Below, piece after piece: positions 43,299-52,559 of a stretch of DNA of 64,000 nt. Source of the stretch: an uncultured Clostridia bacterium (GTDB lineage: Bacteria > Bacillota > Clostridia > TANB77 > CAG-508); NCBI GenBank assembly GCA_934149075.1, contig CAKPDR010000005.1, positions 38,437 through 102,436 of the forward strand, read 5' to 3'. The notes beneath the pieces were generated by a model. It had not been told where the DNA came from and searched no databases. It saw nothing but the letters and a program-made list of their open reading frames with translations. Made by a program: the position numbers and the translations under genes. Each line of letters starts with the position of its first letter. Positions within the stretch are counted from its first letter, which is position 1.

Positions 43299-45368
43299 TT
43301 AAACTTTTGCAAACATTAGCTTAACCTTAAATAAATCTCCATCTAGTTTTAATTCGAATTTTCCCTTCTGCAATTCTGTTAAATTTTGTGCAATAGATAT
43401 CCCAAGTCCACTTCCCTCTGTAGTTCTTGACTTATCTCCTCTAACAAATCTTTGCATTAATTCCTCTGCCGAAATATTAAGTTTATCTTTAGAAATGTTT
43501 TTTACCTCAATAATAACATTATTCATTGAACTATTTTCTTTTATATCAATATATACTCTTGAATTTTCCAGTGCATATTTAGACACATTGCTAAATAAAT
43601 TTTCAATAACTCTATACATATATCTGCTATCTGCCATAATATTAATTTCATTTTCATCTACATTTATTATAGATTCAAGTCCGCGTTTTTTGAATTTGTC
43701 TTCAAATTCTCCTGTTGCTTGTTTTATAAGTTCAACAACATTGATTTTTTCTAATTTTAGAGAAATGTTTCCTGTTGAAACTTTTGAAGCTTCAACCAAA
43801 TCTTCTGTAAGCTTTTTCAATCTCTGAGATTTTGAATCCAATATTTCTATATATTCTTTTGCTTGTTCATTCTCTATCTTTTCTTTTTTTAATAAATCAA
43901 CATAGTTTATAATTGATGTTAAAGGTGTTTTTATATCATGCGAAACATTTGTAATAAGTTCCACTTTCATCCTCTCACTTTTCATTCTTTCTTGAATAGC
44001 ATTTTCAAATCCGTTTGAAATATTATTTAAGTATCTTACTGAATTTTTAAACTCATTTCCAAAATCTTCTTCATATAATTTATTAGAATTATCTTCTTCA
44101 TACATCTCTTTTAATTTTTTCTCAATTTGGGAACAGTTTTTTATGAATTTCATTATCTTATATAAAGTCACAGCAACTAATATAAATTCTAGAAATATAA
44201 CTATTCCACTCCTATAAAATACTAGGAAAATGAATATTGCTAATGCACTTATTATTATAAATTCCACAATAACTTTTACCTTCAAATCTGATGAATATGT
44301 TAATGTATCCCAAGCTATTTTTAACTTATGATACAATGCTTTTGCACATATACTTATCCATTTTAATATCTTTCCAGTTATTGTGCTTTTTAAAAATGTT
44401 TTTGATTTTAGTCTTTTCACAGTAGTATTCAATATGATTGCACATAAAACATAAATTACTAATCCTCCTGTTATCATCAAAGAAATAATCGCATTATAAT
44501 CTCTCGTTATACCATCTAACAATATAAATGGTATGCATTCAATTATTATTGCAAAAAATATTATTATTTCTAACGGAATCTTATCAAAATCATTTAAACC
44601 AATACCATTTTCTCCTTTTTTATATCCAATTGATATTATCAAATACATAAAAATCAATATAATTAATATCGTACTTACAGGTATTATAAAATAACAATAT
44701 TCTCTAAATACAGAAACTTTATCTAATATATTATTCATTATTGCAACTTCTGAATATTCATAAAAATCTTCTACATAAGAACTATAAATTTGATATTCTT
44801 CTGCCTTTGCAGTTATATATTCTCTTTTTGGCTGTTCAATTTCAATATCAGTATCTTTTATAGATTCCAATGTATAATATGCTTCATTAAGCTCAGAAAA
44901 ATAGCGTATTCCTGTATCTTGAACTATCTTAGAATCAGCTTCTATATCTCCATAAATTATATTTACTTTTTTGGAATCCTTATTTTGTTCTATATATGCC
45001 TTTATTCCATCTATAGTAAGTGTCTGTTCATTTACTGGTACATTGGTTAATGCTTTATTCTTATATATAATTAAAAAATACCTATTTCTTAGATCATAAT
45101 AATCATCATGTTCATCTGATGTATATTGTATTTTTATATCACCATCTTGAGTCGAATAAAATGTATTTTTATCATGTATTAAATCATAAGTTTTTTCTGA
45201 TAAATATCCCATATATGCTGATACAAATTCATCTGATGAAAAATATTGTTCCTTATTGTAATAATTGTTTTCTTTCATTATTATAGAGAATATTGATAAC
45301 ATCAATGACATTACTAAAATTGGAATTGCAATATAGCTTAATATTTTTAATATTTTACTCTGTTTCAT
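43299..45368 (-). CDS. Sensor histidine kinase
   Basis: A 689-residue membrane kinase. Helix about 9-30 starts an extracytoplasmic sensing region (about 31-222), then about five more helices (between 223 and 408). The cytoplasmic part has a HisKA domain with the phospho-acceptor His477 in NVSHDIKTPLTS and an ATPase domain (RVIENLFSNVSKYA as N-box, GSGLGISIAQNL as G2-box). A palindrome pair lies four bases before its Shine-Dalgarno sequence. Partner of the response regulator immediately upstream; amidase and TVP38 genes follow. The signal is unknown. Confidence 0.92.
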   Translation of the reverse strand: MKQSKILKILSYIAIPILVMSLMLSIFSIIMKENNYYNKEQYFSSDEFVSAYMGYLSEKTYDLIHDKNTFYSTQDGDIKIQYTSDEHDDYYDLRNRYFLIIYKNKALTNVPVNEQTLTIDGIKAYIEQNKDSKKVNIIYGDIEADSKIVQDTGIRYFSELNEAYYTLESIKDTDIEIEQPKREYITAKAEEYQIYSSYVEDFYEYSEVAIMNNILDKVSVFREYCYFIIPVSTILIILIFMYLIISIGYKKGENGIGLNDFDKIPLEIIIFFAIIIECIPFILLDGITRDYNAIISLMITGGLVIYVLCAIILNTTVKRLKSKTFLKSTITGKILKWISICAKALYHKLKIAWDTLTYSSDLKVKVIVEFIIISALAIFIFLVFYRSGIVIFLEFILVAVTLYKIMKFIKNCSQIEKKLKEMYEEDNSNKLYEEDFGNEFKNSVRYLNNISNGFENAIQERMKSERMKVELITNVSHDIKTPLTSIINYVDLLKKEKIENEQAKEYIEILDSKSQRLKKLTEDLVEASKVSTGNISLKLEKINVVELIKQATGEFEDKFKKRGLESIINVDENEINIMADSRYMYRVIENLFSNVSKYALENSRVYIDIKENSSMNNVIIEVKNISKDKLNISAEELMQRFVRGDKSRTTEGSGLGISIAQNLTELQKGKFELKLDGDLFKVKLMFAKV

Positions 45369-45383
45369 CTATTACCTCCTTAT

Positions 45384-45447
45384 GGGCAAAAATGTACCCG
45401 GTACAAAATTGCCCAAGGGAAAAAATGTACCCGGTACATTTTTACCC
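45384..45447. repeat. Paired 31-nt palindromes, locus C, between response regulator and kinase genes
   Basis: Units 45384-45414 and 45417-45447. The first is the exact reverse complement of unit 2 at loci A and B; the second begins GGGAAAAAATGTACC. The repeat supplies the last codon and the stop of the response regulator gene and lies four bases before the kinase Shine-Dalgarno sequence. Confidence 0.9.
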
Positions 45448-46134
45448 TTCTACTTTATATCCAACTCCCCATAAAACTTTTAGGTATTTGGGTTCTTTAG
45501 GATTAATCTCAATTTTTTCTCTTATGTGTCTTATATGTACAGCAATTACATTTTCAGCCGCATAGAATTCACCATTCCATACATTTTTATAAATTTCCTC
45601 TATCGAAAAAACTTTTCCTTTGTTCTCTGTAAGAAATTTCAAAATATTATATTCTGTTGGAGTTAGTTTTACTTCAATTCCATCAACTATTACCCTTTTT
45701 AATTCATCATCAATTACTAGCTCTCCACTTTTTATTAATTTTTGATTATCATGTTCTTCTATCGCACCAAATTTTGTATATCTTCTTATTAATGCATTTA
45801 CTCTCGCCATTAATTCAATTGGGTTAAATGGTTTTGTTACATAATCATCTGCACCTATATTTAATCCATTTATTTTATCTATGTCTTCTGATTTTGCTGA
45901 TAACATTATTATAGGTATGTTTTTTTCTTTTCTTATTTCTTCTAATGTTTCTAATCCGTCTTTTTTTGGCATCATTATATCTAGTATAACTAAATGTATT
46001 TCATTATTTTTTATTTGTTCTAAGGCTTCTTCTCCATCATAAGCTTTATAAACTTTGTAGTTTTCTTTTCCTAAATATATTTCAATTGCCTTTACTATTT
46101 CTTTATCGTCATCAACTGCTAATATATTGTACAT
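45442..46134 (-). CDS. OmpR-family response regulator
   Basis: A 230-residue regulator with a receiver domain (1 to about 118; acidic pocket AVDDD, phosphorylated Asp52 in VILDIMMP, Lys in VTKPF) and a winged-helix DNA-binding domain (about 132-228, LTPTEYNILKFLTENKG, NVIAVHIRHIREKIE). It resembles VanR/PhoP-type regulators. Upstream of and co-transcribed with the histidine kinase. Its final codon and stop lie inside a dispersed palindromic repeat, so an insertion may have reshaped the C-terminus. Confidence 0.95.
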   Translation of the reverse strand: MYNILAVDDDKEIVKAIEIYLGKENYKVYKAYDGEEALEQIKNNEIHLVILDIMMPKKDGLETLEEIRKEKNIPIIMLSAKSEDIDKINGLNIGADDYVTKPFNPIELMARVNALIRRYTKFGAIEEHDNQKLIKSGELVIDDELKRVIVDGIEVKLTPTEYNILKFLTENKGKVFSIEEIYKNVWNGEFYAAENVIAVHIRHIREKIEINPKEPKYLKVLWGVGYKVEG

Positions 46135-46225
46135 CTTTGCACTCCCCTTTATTTTACTTGATTATATTATATCAAATTTTTCTTAAGAAGAAATAGAGAT
46201 TTTATTAATTATTTCTTAAATTATT

Positions 46226-46297
46226 AGAAAACCTTGAAGTATAAACTTTGAATGAAATGACGAATGCAACTGAAAAGTTTATACTTCAAGGTTTTCT
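46226..46297. repeat. 72-nt inverted-repeat element related to 37279-37536
   Basis: Perfect 24-bp arms (46226-46249 and 46274-46297, beginning AGAAAACCTTGAAGTATAAA). The loop starts GAATGAAATGACGAATG, shared with the larger element at 37279-37536, as is the CTTGAARTATAARCTT arm. It lies between vanY-like and response regulator genes and could also terminate the vanY-like transcript. The rest of this 277-base gap shows nothing clear. Confidence 0.75.
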
Positions 46298-46411
46298 TTA
46301 TTAATTTATATAAAAAGAATAACTTTAACAAAAAAACTACAGATTAATTTTAAATTATAATCCATAGTCTTTTTGCACTGTAACAATTATAAAATACAGC
46401 CATTTCATTTG

Positions 46412-47308
46412 TTATTTGCTTAAATATTCAATATATTCCTCTAGACACATGTTTAAATCATTCATCTTTTTCGCGTGTTCTACCCCGACATATCTCCAGT
46501 GCCAAGATTCATAAGCAATTTTTGTTATGTTTTCTTTATCTTTTGGATATCTTAACACAAATCCATAATTTTCTGCATTCTTTTTTAACCACTTAAAACC
46601 ATCTAATTTTTCAAATTTATTATCAACATAATTAAAATCTACAGCTAATCCTAAATTATGGTCACTTGAGCCTGGTTTATTTATGTATTCGTCAGTTAAT
46701 TTTTCTGCCTCTTCCTGAGTCTTTCCTTGTTGTAGATATTTTTTCACGCTATTGTCATACAATTCCTTTTGTCTTGCAACACTTCTATATGCAGATTGTA
46801 CCCATACATTAGTTACTCCATCTTTTTTCATAGCATTCATCATGTCATTTAATTCTCCTATTGCCCTTGAATCAAACTGCCTTGTATTATCTATGTTTGA
46901 AACCTTAACTGTAAAGTTTTCCGGCAACAAGTTCTCATAATTTGCAAGTGTTAATCTCCAATCGTCAATTTTCTTTTTTGTTGTTTCCACTGGTTTATTT
47001 TCTGTTTGATTATTTTCAATTGTATTTGTTTGAATCTCTTCTGTTGTAGTATTTGTAATGTTATTAACACTTTCTATATCAGAATTTGTTTTAGCTGTAG
47101 TTTCTACAGCTTTATTATGTTTTGTTCCTTTCCTTATCAATAAAACTATTAGTATAAATAATCCGATTACTGCTACAACCTTTTTCTTATTTAACTTTCG
47201 TTTTTTATATCTTCTATTTTGAGGCCTTCTTGGCACACTTCTTCGTCTTACTGAATTATATCTTCCAGAGCTATGCCTTCCACTTTTCTTATTTGTTCTT
47301 CTTTGCAT
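46412..47308 (-). CDS. VanY-type D-alanyl-D-alanine carboxypeptidase
   Basis: A 298-residue zinc peptidase with a basic N-terminus (RRTNKKSGRHSSGRYNSVRR), one membrane anchor (about 47-61), a Thr/Asn/Glu-rich linker and a VanY domain (about 125-298). Zinc and catalytic motifs: SAYRSVARQKELYD, SSDHNLGLAVDF (HxxxxxxD) and SWHWRYVG (ExxH-type region with the second His). It trims the terminal D-Ala of peptidoglycan stem peptides. No vanHAX genes are near, so this is ordinary wall maturation rather than glycopeptide resistance. Confidence 0.92.
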   Translation of the reverse strand: MQRRTNKKSGRHSSGRYNSVRRRSVPRRPQNRRYKKRKLNKKKVVAVIGLFILIVLLIRKGTKHNKAVETTAKTNSDIESVNNITNTTTEEIQTNTIENNQTENKPVETTKKKIDDWRLTLANYENLLPENFTVKVSNIDNTRQFDSRAIGELNDMMNAMKKDGVTNVWVQSAYRSVARQKELYDNSVKKYLQQGKTQEEAEKLTDEYINKPGSSDHNLGLAVDFNYVDNKFEKLDGFKWLKKNAENYGFVLRYPKDKENITKIAYESWHWRYVGVEHAKKMNDLNMCLEEYIEYLSK

Positions 47309-47452
47309 TTCTATTGTATTCCTTTCGAAATTACATAATTTATTTTCTCTTTCATTTTACTAGAAAATAAAAAAAATATCAAGTTATTGCACTTTTATTT
47401 TTTTTATTATATAATTTGTTTTAGATAATTTTACGAAAGGATTTGACTAAAG

Positions 47453-47803
47453 ATGGAACACTGGAGTGTTGATGATTATAAAAATTTTACTAATGCTAAA
47501 ATAAAAAAAACAAAGTATAGAGCAAATAAGACCTCTATTGATGGACATACTTTTGATAGCCAAAAAGAAGCTGATTATTATTGTCAATTAAAATTACGAT
47601 TACAAGCTAAAGAGATTAATGGTTTTTGCCTACAACCTACATTTATGCTAGCACCTGGATTAAAGTATAAAGCTGACTTTGTCGTATTCAATTCTGATAA
47701 TTCTTATGATGTTATTGACGTTAAAGGTGTTAAAACTAAAGAATATATTGCTAAAAAGAAAGTTTTTGAAGATAAGTATAATATGAAAATAACTGAAATT
47801 TAA
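47453..47803 (+). CDS. DUF1064 phage-type nuclease-like protein
   Basis: A 116-residue protein matching the DUF1064 family, usually found in phages: KYRANKTSIDGHTFDSQKEA, YYCQLKLRLQAKEI, then LKYKADFVVF and YDVIDVKGVKT. The spacing of Glu39, Asp75 and Asp89-Val-Lys91 is that of a PD-(D/E)XK nuclease core. It stands alone, without other phage genes, on the strand opposite to its neighbours, so it looks like a prophage leftover or a domesticated gene. Nuclease activity is inference. Confidence 0.8.
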   Translation: MEHWSVDDYKNFTNAKIKKTKYRANKTSIDGHTFDSQKEADYYCQLKLRLQAKEINGFCLQPTFMLAPGLKYKADFVVFNSDNSYDVIDVKGVKTKEYIAKKKVFEDKYNMKITEI

Positions 47804-47820
47804 AAGGATGAGTTTTCTCT

Positions 47821-48564
47821 TTACTCATCCTCTTTTGTTTGTTCTTTTTGTTTTTCTTCAACCGCATTAGGCTCACTTAAAATCCCAGTCCTATCTTGCT
47901 CAGAAATAAACTTATATTTTATCATTTTATCTAAAACTTGTCCTTGTCTCTGTTTTGCCAAATTCAAATGTTTTGTTGGACAATATGCTGATGGAGCATT
48001 TGGAATTCCCGCTAACATGCTAGCTTCATTTCTGTTCATTTCCATCGGTTCTTTATCAAAATAACCTCTAGATGCTTCTTTTACACAATAATATCCATCT
48101 CCAAAATAACTTGTATTTAAATATAATTCTAAAATTGTGTCTTTATCACAATTTTTTTCAATTTCATGAGCCATAAACATTTCAGCAACTTTCCTTAAAG
48201 CTGATTTTTCTTGAGTAAAATATATATTTTTAGCCAATTGCTGTGTAATTGTACTTCCACCTTCTTTAAATTTAAATGATTTTATATTAACAAAAACAGC
48301 TCTCATTAACGCAATTGGATCTACCGCACCATGGCTGTAAAATCTTCTATCTTCTACTGCAATAACTGCATCTAAATAAAATTCTGGCAATTCATTTAAT
48401 TCGGCATAATCTTCTTCTTGTTTTATTTCTATAACTTTATCTGCTACACTTATTTTATTCAATGCTTCTTTATATACTTGATACCCTCTATAAGTTAATA
48501 TCGTTCCTGCAAATAATATTACAAGTATTATTACAATTATTATTCTTTTTATAAACTTCAACAT
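47821..48564 (-). CDS. Monofunctional peptidoglycan glycosyltransferase (GT51)
   Basis: A 247-residue GT51 enzyme that polymerises lipid II into glycan strands outside the membrane. One N-terminal helix (about 7-25) is followed by the motifs VEDRRFYSHGAVD (catalytic Glu71), GGSTITQQLAKN, and KDTILELYLNTSYFGDGYYC with the second catalytic Glu. No transpeptidase domain follows; the C-terminus is a charged tail (EEKQKEQTKEDE). Transcribed alone. Confidence 0.92.
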   Translation of the reverse strand: MLKFIKRIIIVIILVILFAGTILTYRGYQVYKEALNKISVADKVIEIKQEEDYAELNELPEFYLDAVIAVEDRRFYSHGAVDPIALMRAVFVNIKSFKFKEGGSTITQQLAKNIYFTQEKSALRKVAEMFMAHEIEKNCDKDTILELYLNTSYFGDGYYCVKEASRGYFDKEPMEMNRNEASMLAGIPNAPSAYCPTKHLNLAKQRQGQVLDKMIKYKFISEQDRTGILSEPNAVEEKQKEQTKEDE

Positions 48565-48620
48565 ACTATCACCCTATTATTATTTTACAACAGCAATGTG
48601 ACAAATAAATGACTTTTTCA

Positions 48621-48824
48621 TTACTTTTTTTCATAGTCCAATATATCTCCTGGTCTACATTCTAATGCTTCACAAATTTTATCTAATGTTGAAAATCTAA
48701 TGGCTTTTCCTTTATTTGTCTTTAAAATTGATAAATTTGCTTGTGTTATTCCAACTTTTTCTGCTAATTCTTGTGAAGATATTTTTCTTTTTGCCATCAT
48801 TACATCTAAATTTACAATAATCAT
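48621..48824 (-). CDS. Small XRE/Cro-CI helix-turn-helix regulator (YozG-like)
   Basis: A 67-residue single-domain HTH protein (MMAKRKISSQELAEKVGITQ, then STLDKICEALECRPGDILDY). AAGGAGG precedes its start. It follows the DUF2975 gene by 12 bases; such pairs of DUF2975 membrane protein and YozG-like regulator are common in Firmicutes. The regulator probably controls its own operon; its targets are unknown. Confidence 0.88.
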   Translation of the reverse strand: MIIVNLDVMMAKRKISSQELAEKVGITQANLSILKTNKGKAIRFSTLDKICEALECRPGDILDYEKK

Positions 48825-48836
48825 ACCATTGCCTCC

Positions 48837-49304
48837 TTATATAGTCAACTCATTTTCTTCTTTATATTCTGTTGCTTGTTTTATTAACTCTGCTAAAATG
48901 TAAAATGCTATTGAAACTCCTGCAAATAATATTATCAAAAATGCCAATACCAATACTATAATTACATCTGCACCTTTAGCTAAAAATACTGTATATAATA
49001 AATCAATAGTCCAAAGTGCTGTTTCTACTAAAGATGCAATACCTGATGTTTTTAATCTTTTGACATTTTCCATGCAAAATGGTTTCTTGTTTTTTAAAGA
49101 ATCAAATTGACCTATAAATTGACGAACTATTACCAATAGAGCTATTCCATTTGGATATATTACAAATGCTGTTGCATTAAGTTTTAGTCCTACCAATTGT
49201 AACAAAAATGGTAACACAATTAATACTGCTATTCCTCCCCAAAAACATACTTGTAACAATACTTTCAAAAATTTTCCTATTCCTTTTTCACCAAAAATCT
49301 CCAT
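48837..49304 (-). CDS. DUF2975 membrane protein
   Basis: A 155-residue protein with four predicted transmembrane helices (about 12-32, 46-62, 92-112, 118-140), matching the DUF2975 family in length and layout (KPFCMENVKRLKTSGIASLV between helices 2 and 3). Its function is unknown. Operon with the XRE regulator downstream and 13 bases after the DUF4173-like gene. Confidence 0.82.
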   Translation of the reverse strand: MEIFGEKGIGKFLKVLLQVCFWGGIAVLIVLPFLLQLVGLKLNATAFVIYPNGIALLVIVRQFIGQFDSLKNKKPFCMENVKRLKTSGIASLVETALWTIDLLYTVFLAKGADVIIVLVLAFLIILFAGVSIAFYILAELIKQATEYKEENELTI

Positions 49305-49317
49305 GTCGTCTATCCTC

Positions 49318-50772
49318 CTAATAATTATATCTAAAACTTTTCATAATCTGTCTTCCCAAACATTTTGATAAATTAAATTCTGGCAATGTATGCTTTTCAT
49401 CTAATTCGTCCCTCTTTTGTCCTAAATAGTTATTTAAATTTGTTAATTTATTTTTTGAGTTATCTTCATATACATCATTATTTGTATATTCAAACTTTGT
49501 TTCCTGCAATCTTAATAATTGTTCAATTATATCTGTATTATCAAGTCTTTTTAAATAACCATCATCTATTTTTCCAGTTTCTATGTATCTATCAACATTA
49601 CTTTTTGCTATTATATAGTCAATATTACTAAAATTAACTACACAATACATTGTAACTATAATAACAAAGTATGTTCTTACTAAATCGATATTTTCTTTTG
49701 TAATATATAATGCTGTTGGTATTAATAAAATAATTTCAGTTATTAATGTAAAGTCAACCAATATACGTAATCGTGTTTGACCATAATTTTGTTGATATAT
49801 TGTCATTCTTGCTAATGAAGAAATAATTATTAATAGTGTAAATACTAGCATTATAATACATATTATTTTTTTATATTTTTTCTGTTTTTCAGTTTCCTTT
49901 AAATTCTTGTCAGTAGCTTTTAAAATCATAACAATATTTATTAATGAAACTATCATTAGTTGGAAAAATCCTTGTCTTGCATAACTTGAATATTTTATAT
50001 TTTCTATTGTAAATAATGATTTTATTTGTGTATAACAAAATATTAAATATATAACATTTAATGCTGTTATCATCATATATATTGTAAATCCGTCTTTCGT
50101 TTTGACTTCTTTATTTTCTGTTTCTTCAAGAACATCATCAATGTTTAACATATTCATAAAGAAACCTGCAATATAAAAGAATGGAATTATTATGCTAAAG
50201 ATTTTTATTACTAATGCAGGTATACTAAAGAAATGTAAGTCAATTAATAGATTACTAAACAAGCTTGAAAATTCTGAATCAGCAGAGCTTAACAATGCTA
50301 TTACAATTAATGCAATTACTATAGTAAAAAAGACTGCTTTTATAATATTATGTTTTTCACCTTTAGTTTCTTCTTTATTATCTTTTGACCTTACTAAATG
50401 TATAATTTTCTTTATTACTTCACCTATATAATTAATTGGTTGAATTATATATATAATAACCATTTTAATCATTGATTTCGCTTGTATGTTTGATGTTGCT
50501 GTTATTATCATTATTATGTATAAAAGTGGGATAATTATTGTATTTATACCTCTAAATACCGTATTATCAAATATAAAGTATGTGATTGATAATAAAATAA
50601 TTGGTATTGAAATTAATAATGATTTTTTGTTTTCTATTTTCCCTTTTAATAATTTTATTGTTATATACAACAATGGTATTGCAAATAATATTGCCGAAAT
50701 TCCTACACTCTGTTTGTTAAATAAAATATATTGCCATATAGACAAAAATAATGCTCCTATCAATAATTCCAT
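49318..50772 (-). CDS. DUF4173/DUF4153-like polytopic membrane protein
   Basis: A 484-residue protein with about 11-12 hydrophobic helices and a C-terminal soluble tail (about 400-484). The start at 50772 (MELLIGALF) is set by AAAGGAGG; a longer frame upstream lacks support. The layout, and the segment VDRYIETGKIDDGYLKRLDN near the end, resemble the DUF4153/DUF4173 group often found with DUF2975-XRE pairs. Function unknown; operon position suggests a shared role with those two genes. Confidence 0.75.
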   Translation of the reverse strand: MELLIGALFLSIWQYILFNKQSVGISAILFAIPLLYITIKLLKGKIENKKSLLISIPIILLSITYFIFDNTVFRGINTIIIPLLYIIMIITATSNIQAKSMIKMVIIYIIQPINYIGEVIKKIIHLVRSKDNKEETKGEKHNIIKAVFFTIVIALIVIALLSSADSEFSSLFSNLLIDLHFFSIPALVIKIFSIIIPFFYIAGFFMNMLNIDDVLEETENKEVKTKDGFTIYMMITALNVIYLIFCYTQIKSLFTIENIKYSSYARQGFFQLMIVSLINIVMILKATDKNLKETEKQKKYKKIICIIMLVFTLLIIISSLARMTIYQQNYGQTRLRILVDFTLITEIILLIPTALYITKENIDLVRTYFVIIVTMYCVVNFSNIDYIIAKSNVDRYIETGKIDDGYLKRLDNTDIIEQLLRLQETKFEYTNNDVYEDNSKNKLTNLNNYLGQKRDELDEKHTLPEFNLSKCLGRQIMKSFRYNY

Positions 50773-50850
50773 ATAAATTTCCTCCTTTGATATGAGCATT
50801 ATATTATTTGTTTTATTTTTTGTCAATACTTTTTTATTGTTTTTCAATAA

Positions 50851-51231
50851 TTACTTACTAAATACATTTATTATTTGGGGTCCAAATATAATAAAACCAA
50901 TTATTGCAGCACATATTGCCACAACTAAAACAGCGCCTGCTGCAATATCTTTTGCTAATTTCGCTTTAGGATTTCTTTCGGGGCTTACCATATCTACAAC
51001 AGTTTCTATTGCAGTATTAAACAATTCGGCAGATATAACAGAAGCAATTGCAATAATTATAAAACACCATTCTACCTTGTTTAACTTAAAAAATAAGCCT
51101 AATGCAATAACAACAATCATTGCTAACACATGTATTTTCATATTTCTTTCAGTTTTAAAAGAAGATATAATTCCTTCTATTGCATATTTAAAACTATTTA
51201 TTAATTTTTTATATTCTTGTCTTGGATTCAT
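50851..51231 (-). CDS. dgkA: Undecaprenol/diacylglycerol kinase
   Basis: A 126-residue membrane kinase with three helices. The family core is NMKIHVLAMIVVIALG, ISAELFNTAIETVVDMV (catalytic Glu) and AKDIAAGAVLVVAICAA. In Gram-positive bacteria this family phosphorylates undecaprenol, recycling the carrier needed by the polysaccharide cluster and the peptidoglycan enzymes in this window. It follows the MFS gene by 18 bases. Confidence 0.92.
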   Translation of the reverse strand: MNPRQEYKKLINSFKYAIEGIISSFKTERNMKIHVLAMIVVIALGLFFKLNKVEWCFIIIAIASVISAELFNTAIETVVDMVSPERNPKAKLAKDIAAGAVLVVAICAAIIGFIIFGPQIINVFSK

Positions 51232-51249
51232 ATTATTTTCTCCTCTTTT

Positions 51250-52533
51250 TTATTCTGGCGTGCTATATTTCAGGTCCTCTTTCGTATATTCTTCTGGTTT
51301 TAAACCTACTTTATCTTTCATATAATCAAGTAATAAAATCATTATAATTGTCATAGAAACTCCAATAATAATTATTGTTGTTGATGCATCAGAAACATGT
51401 AATAATAAAGAGCCAAATAGACTAATTACAATTGAAAACAAATTGAAAGCAATATTTCTAATAGTTGCTAATTTTGTTCTAATTTCCTTCGTTGTAAAAT
51501 TATTCAAATATCTATATATCAAGACATTATACACTCCTTTTATTGCTCCTTGAAGTATAAATAATGCAATAATAATGCATGTCTTAATACTACTAATTTT
51601 TCCTAATGCAAAAATTCCAATAATTATACAAGATATAGTTAAAGGCATTCCTAGGTGGGCAAGTGTTGTATTTTTATATCTTTTTTGTATTAAATTTTGA
51701 ATTCTAGAAAATATTGCCGCAAATATTTGCGAAAATGCAAATACTATTCCAAAATATTGTTCAGGTAAATTTATTTGCTCCAAAACACTGCTTCTAAATG
51801 TTGTTATATTATGAAATAATCCAGACACTAATCCAAAAAAGATTAATAAACAAGCTATTCTTTTTGAATTTTTAATAAATTTAACAGTGTCTTTTAATTG
51901 TATAAAATATTCTTTTGTTGTAGTCTTTTCTTCTATATCATCTTCTGGCATTTGAATATTTTTAAACCTAGACGCCAATATTGTAGAAATTATATTTCCT
52001 ATTAAACACAAAACAATAGGCAAATATGGATTTATAACAAATGCATACCCAGCAATCAAAGAAGTAACTGCATCAACTCTATAATATCTTGATGCTCCTA
52101 AACCATCTAAAGAAGAATATAAACTTCCTCTTTTTTTTCCTTTAGGAAGAGAATCATATAATATATTAGTTTCGCAAACGCTCTTTATTACATAACCAAT
52201 TGCATCAAAAAAATATGCTACAAATAATTGTATATACGATCGTAAAAATATTAGTATTATTATAAACAAACACATACAAATATTAGCAAATACTAAACTT
52301 CTTTTTTTGCCTATCTTTTCAACTATTATTCCTACTGGAATTTGAACTATTAAGCATAAACTTGTAAAAATAGCTTCTGCAAACAAAACTTGAGAGGCAG
52401 AAAAACCTTTTGCTTGTGTTAAAAATAAATATATAATAGAATAATAAAACAATAAATCCCATGATATCATTTTATATATTGGATATAATCTTGCATTTAT
52501 CTTTCCATTTTGTATTTTTTTTGCACTAATCAT
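51250..52533 (-). CDS. Major facilitator superfamily transporter
   Basis: A 427-residue transporter with 12 predicted helices and the loop 2-3 signature GIIVEKIGKKRSLVF. A central cytoplasmic loop (about 190-215) is acidic (EDDIEEKTTTKEY). The AGAGAGG site precedes the ATG. It lies between ackA and dgkA, with 26 bases after ackA, and may belong to the same transcript. The substrate cannot be read from the sequence; drug or sugar efflux are options. Confidence 0.85.
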   Translation of the reverse strand: MISAKKIQNGKINARLYPIYKMISWDLLFYYSIIYLFLTQAKGFSASQVLFAEAIFTSLCLIVQIPVGIIVEKIGKKRSLVFANICMCLFIIILIFLRSYIQLFVAYFFDAIGYVIKSVCETNILYDSLPKGKKRGSLYSSLDGLGASRYYRVDAVTSLIAGYAFVINPYLPIVLCLIGNIISTILASRFKNIQMPEDDIEEKTTTKEYFIQLKDTVKFIKNSKRIACLLIFFGLVSGLFHNITTFRSSVLEQINLPEQYFGIVFAFSQIFAAIFSRIQNLIQKRYKNTTLAHLGMPLTISCIIIGIFALGKISSIKTCIIIALFILQGAIKGVYNVLIYRYLNNFTTKEIRTKLATIRNIAFNLFSIVISLFGSLLLHVSDASTTIIIIGVSMTIIMILLLDYMKDKVGLKPEEYTKEDLKYSTPE

Positions 52534-52559
52534 ATTCTACCTCTCTTTATTATATAATA

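Noticed and set aside
45442..47308. Vancomycin resistance cluster (vanRS-vanY, with vanZ elsewhere)
   Set aside because: No vanH, ligase or vanX genes are present; VanY, VanZ and an OmpR-type two-component system are common in Clostridia as ordinary wall genes.
48621..49304. XRE regulator and DUF2975 pair as a toxin-antitoxin system
   Set aside because: The HTH protein is of the YozG type that is widely found with DUF2975 membrane proteins; nothing indicates a toxin.
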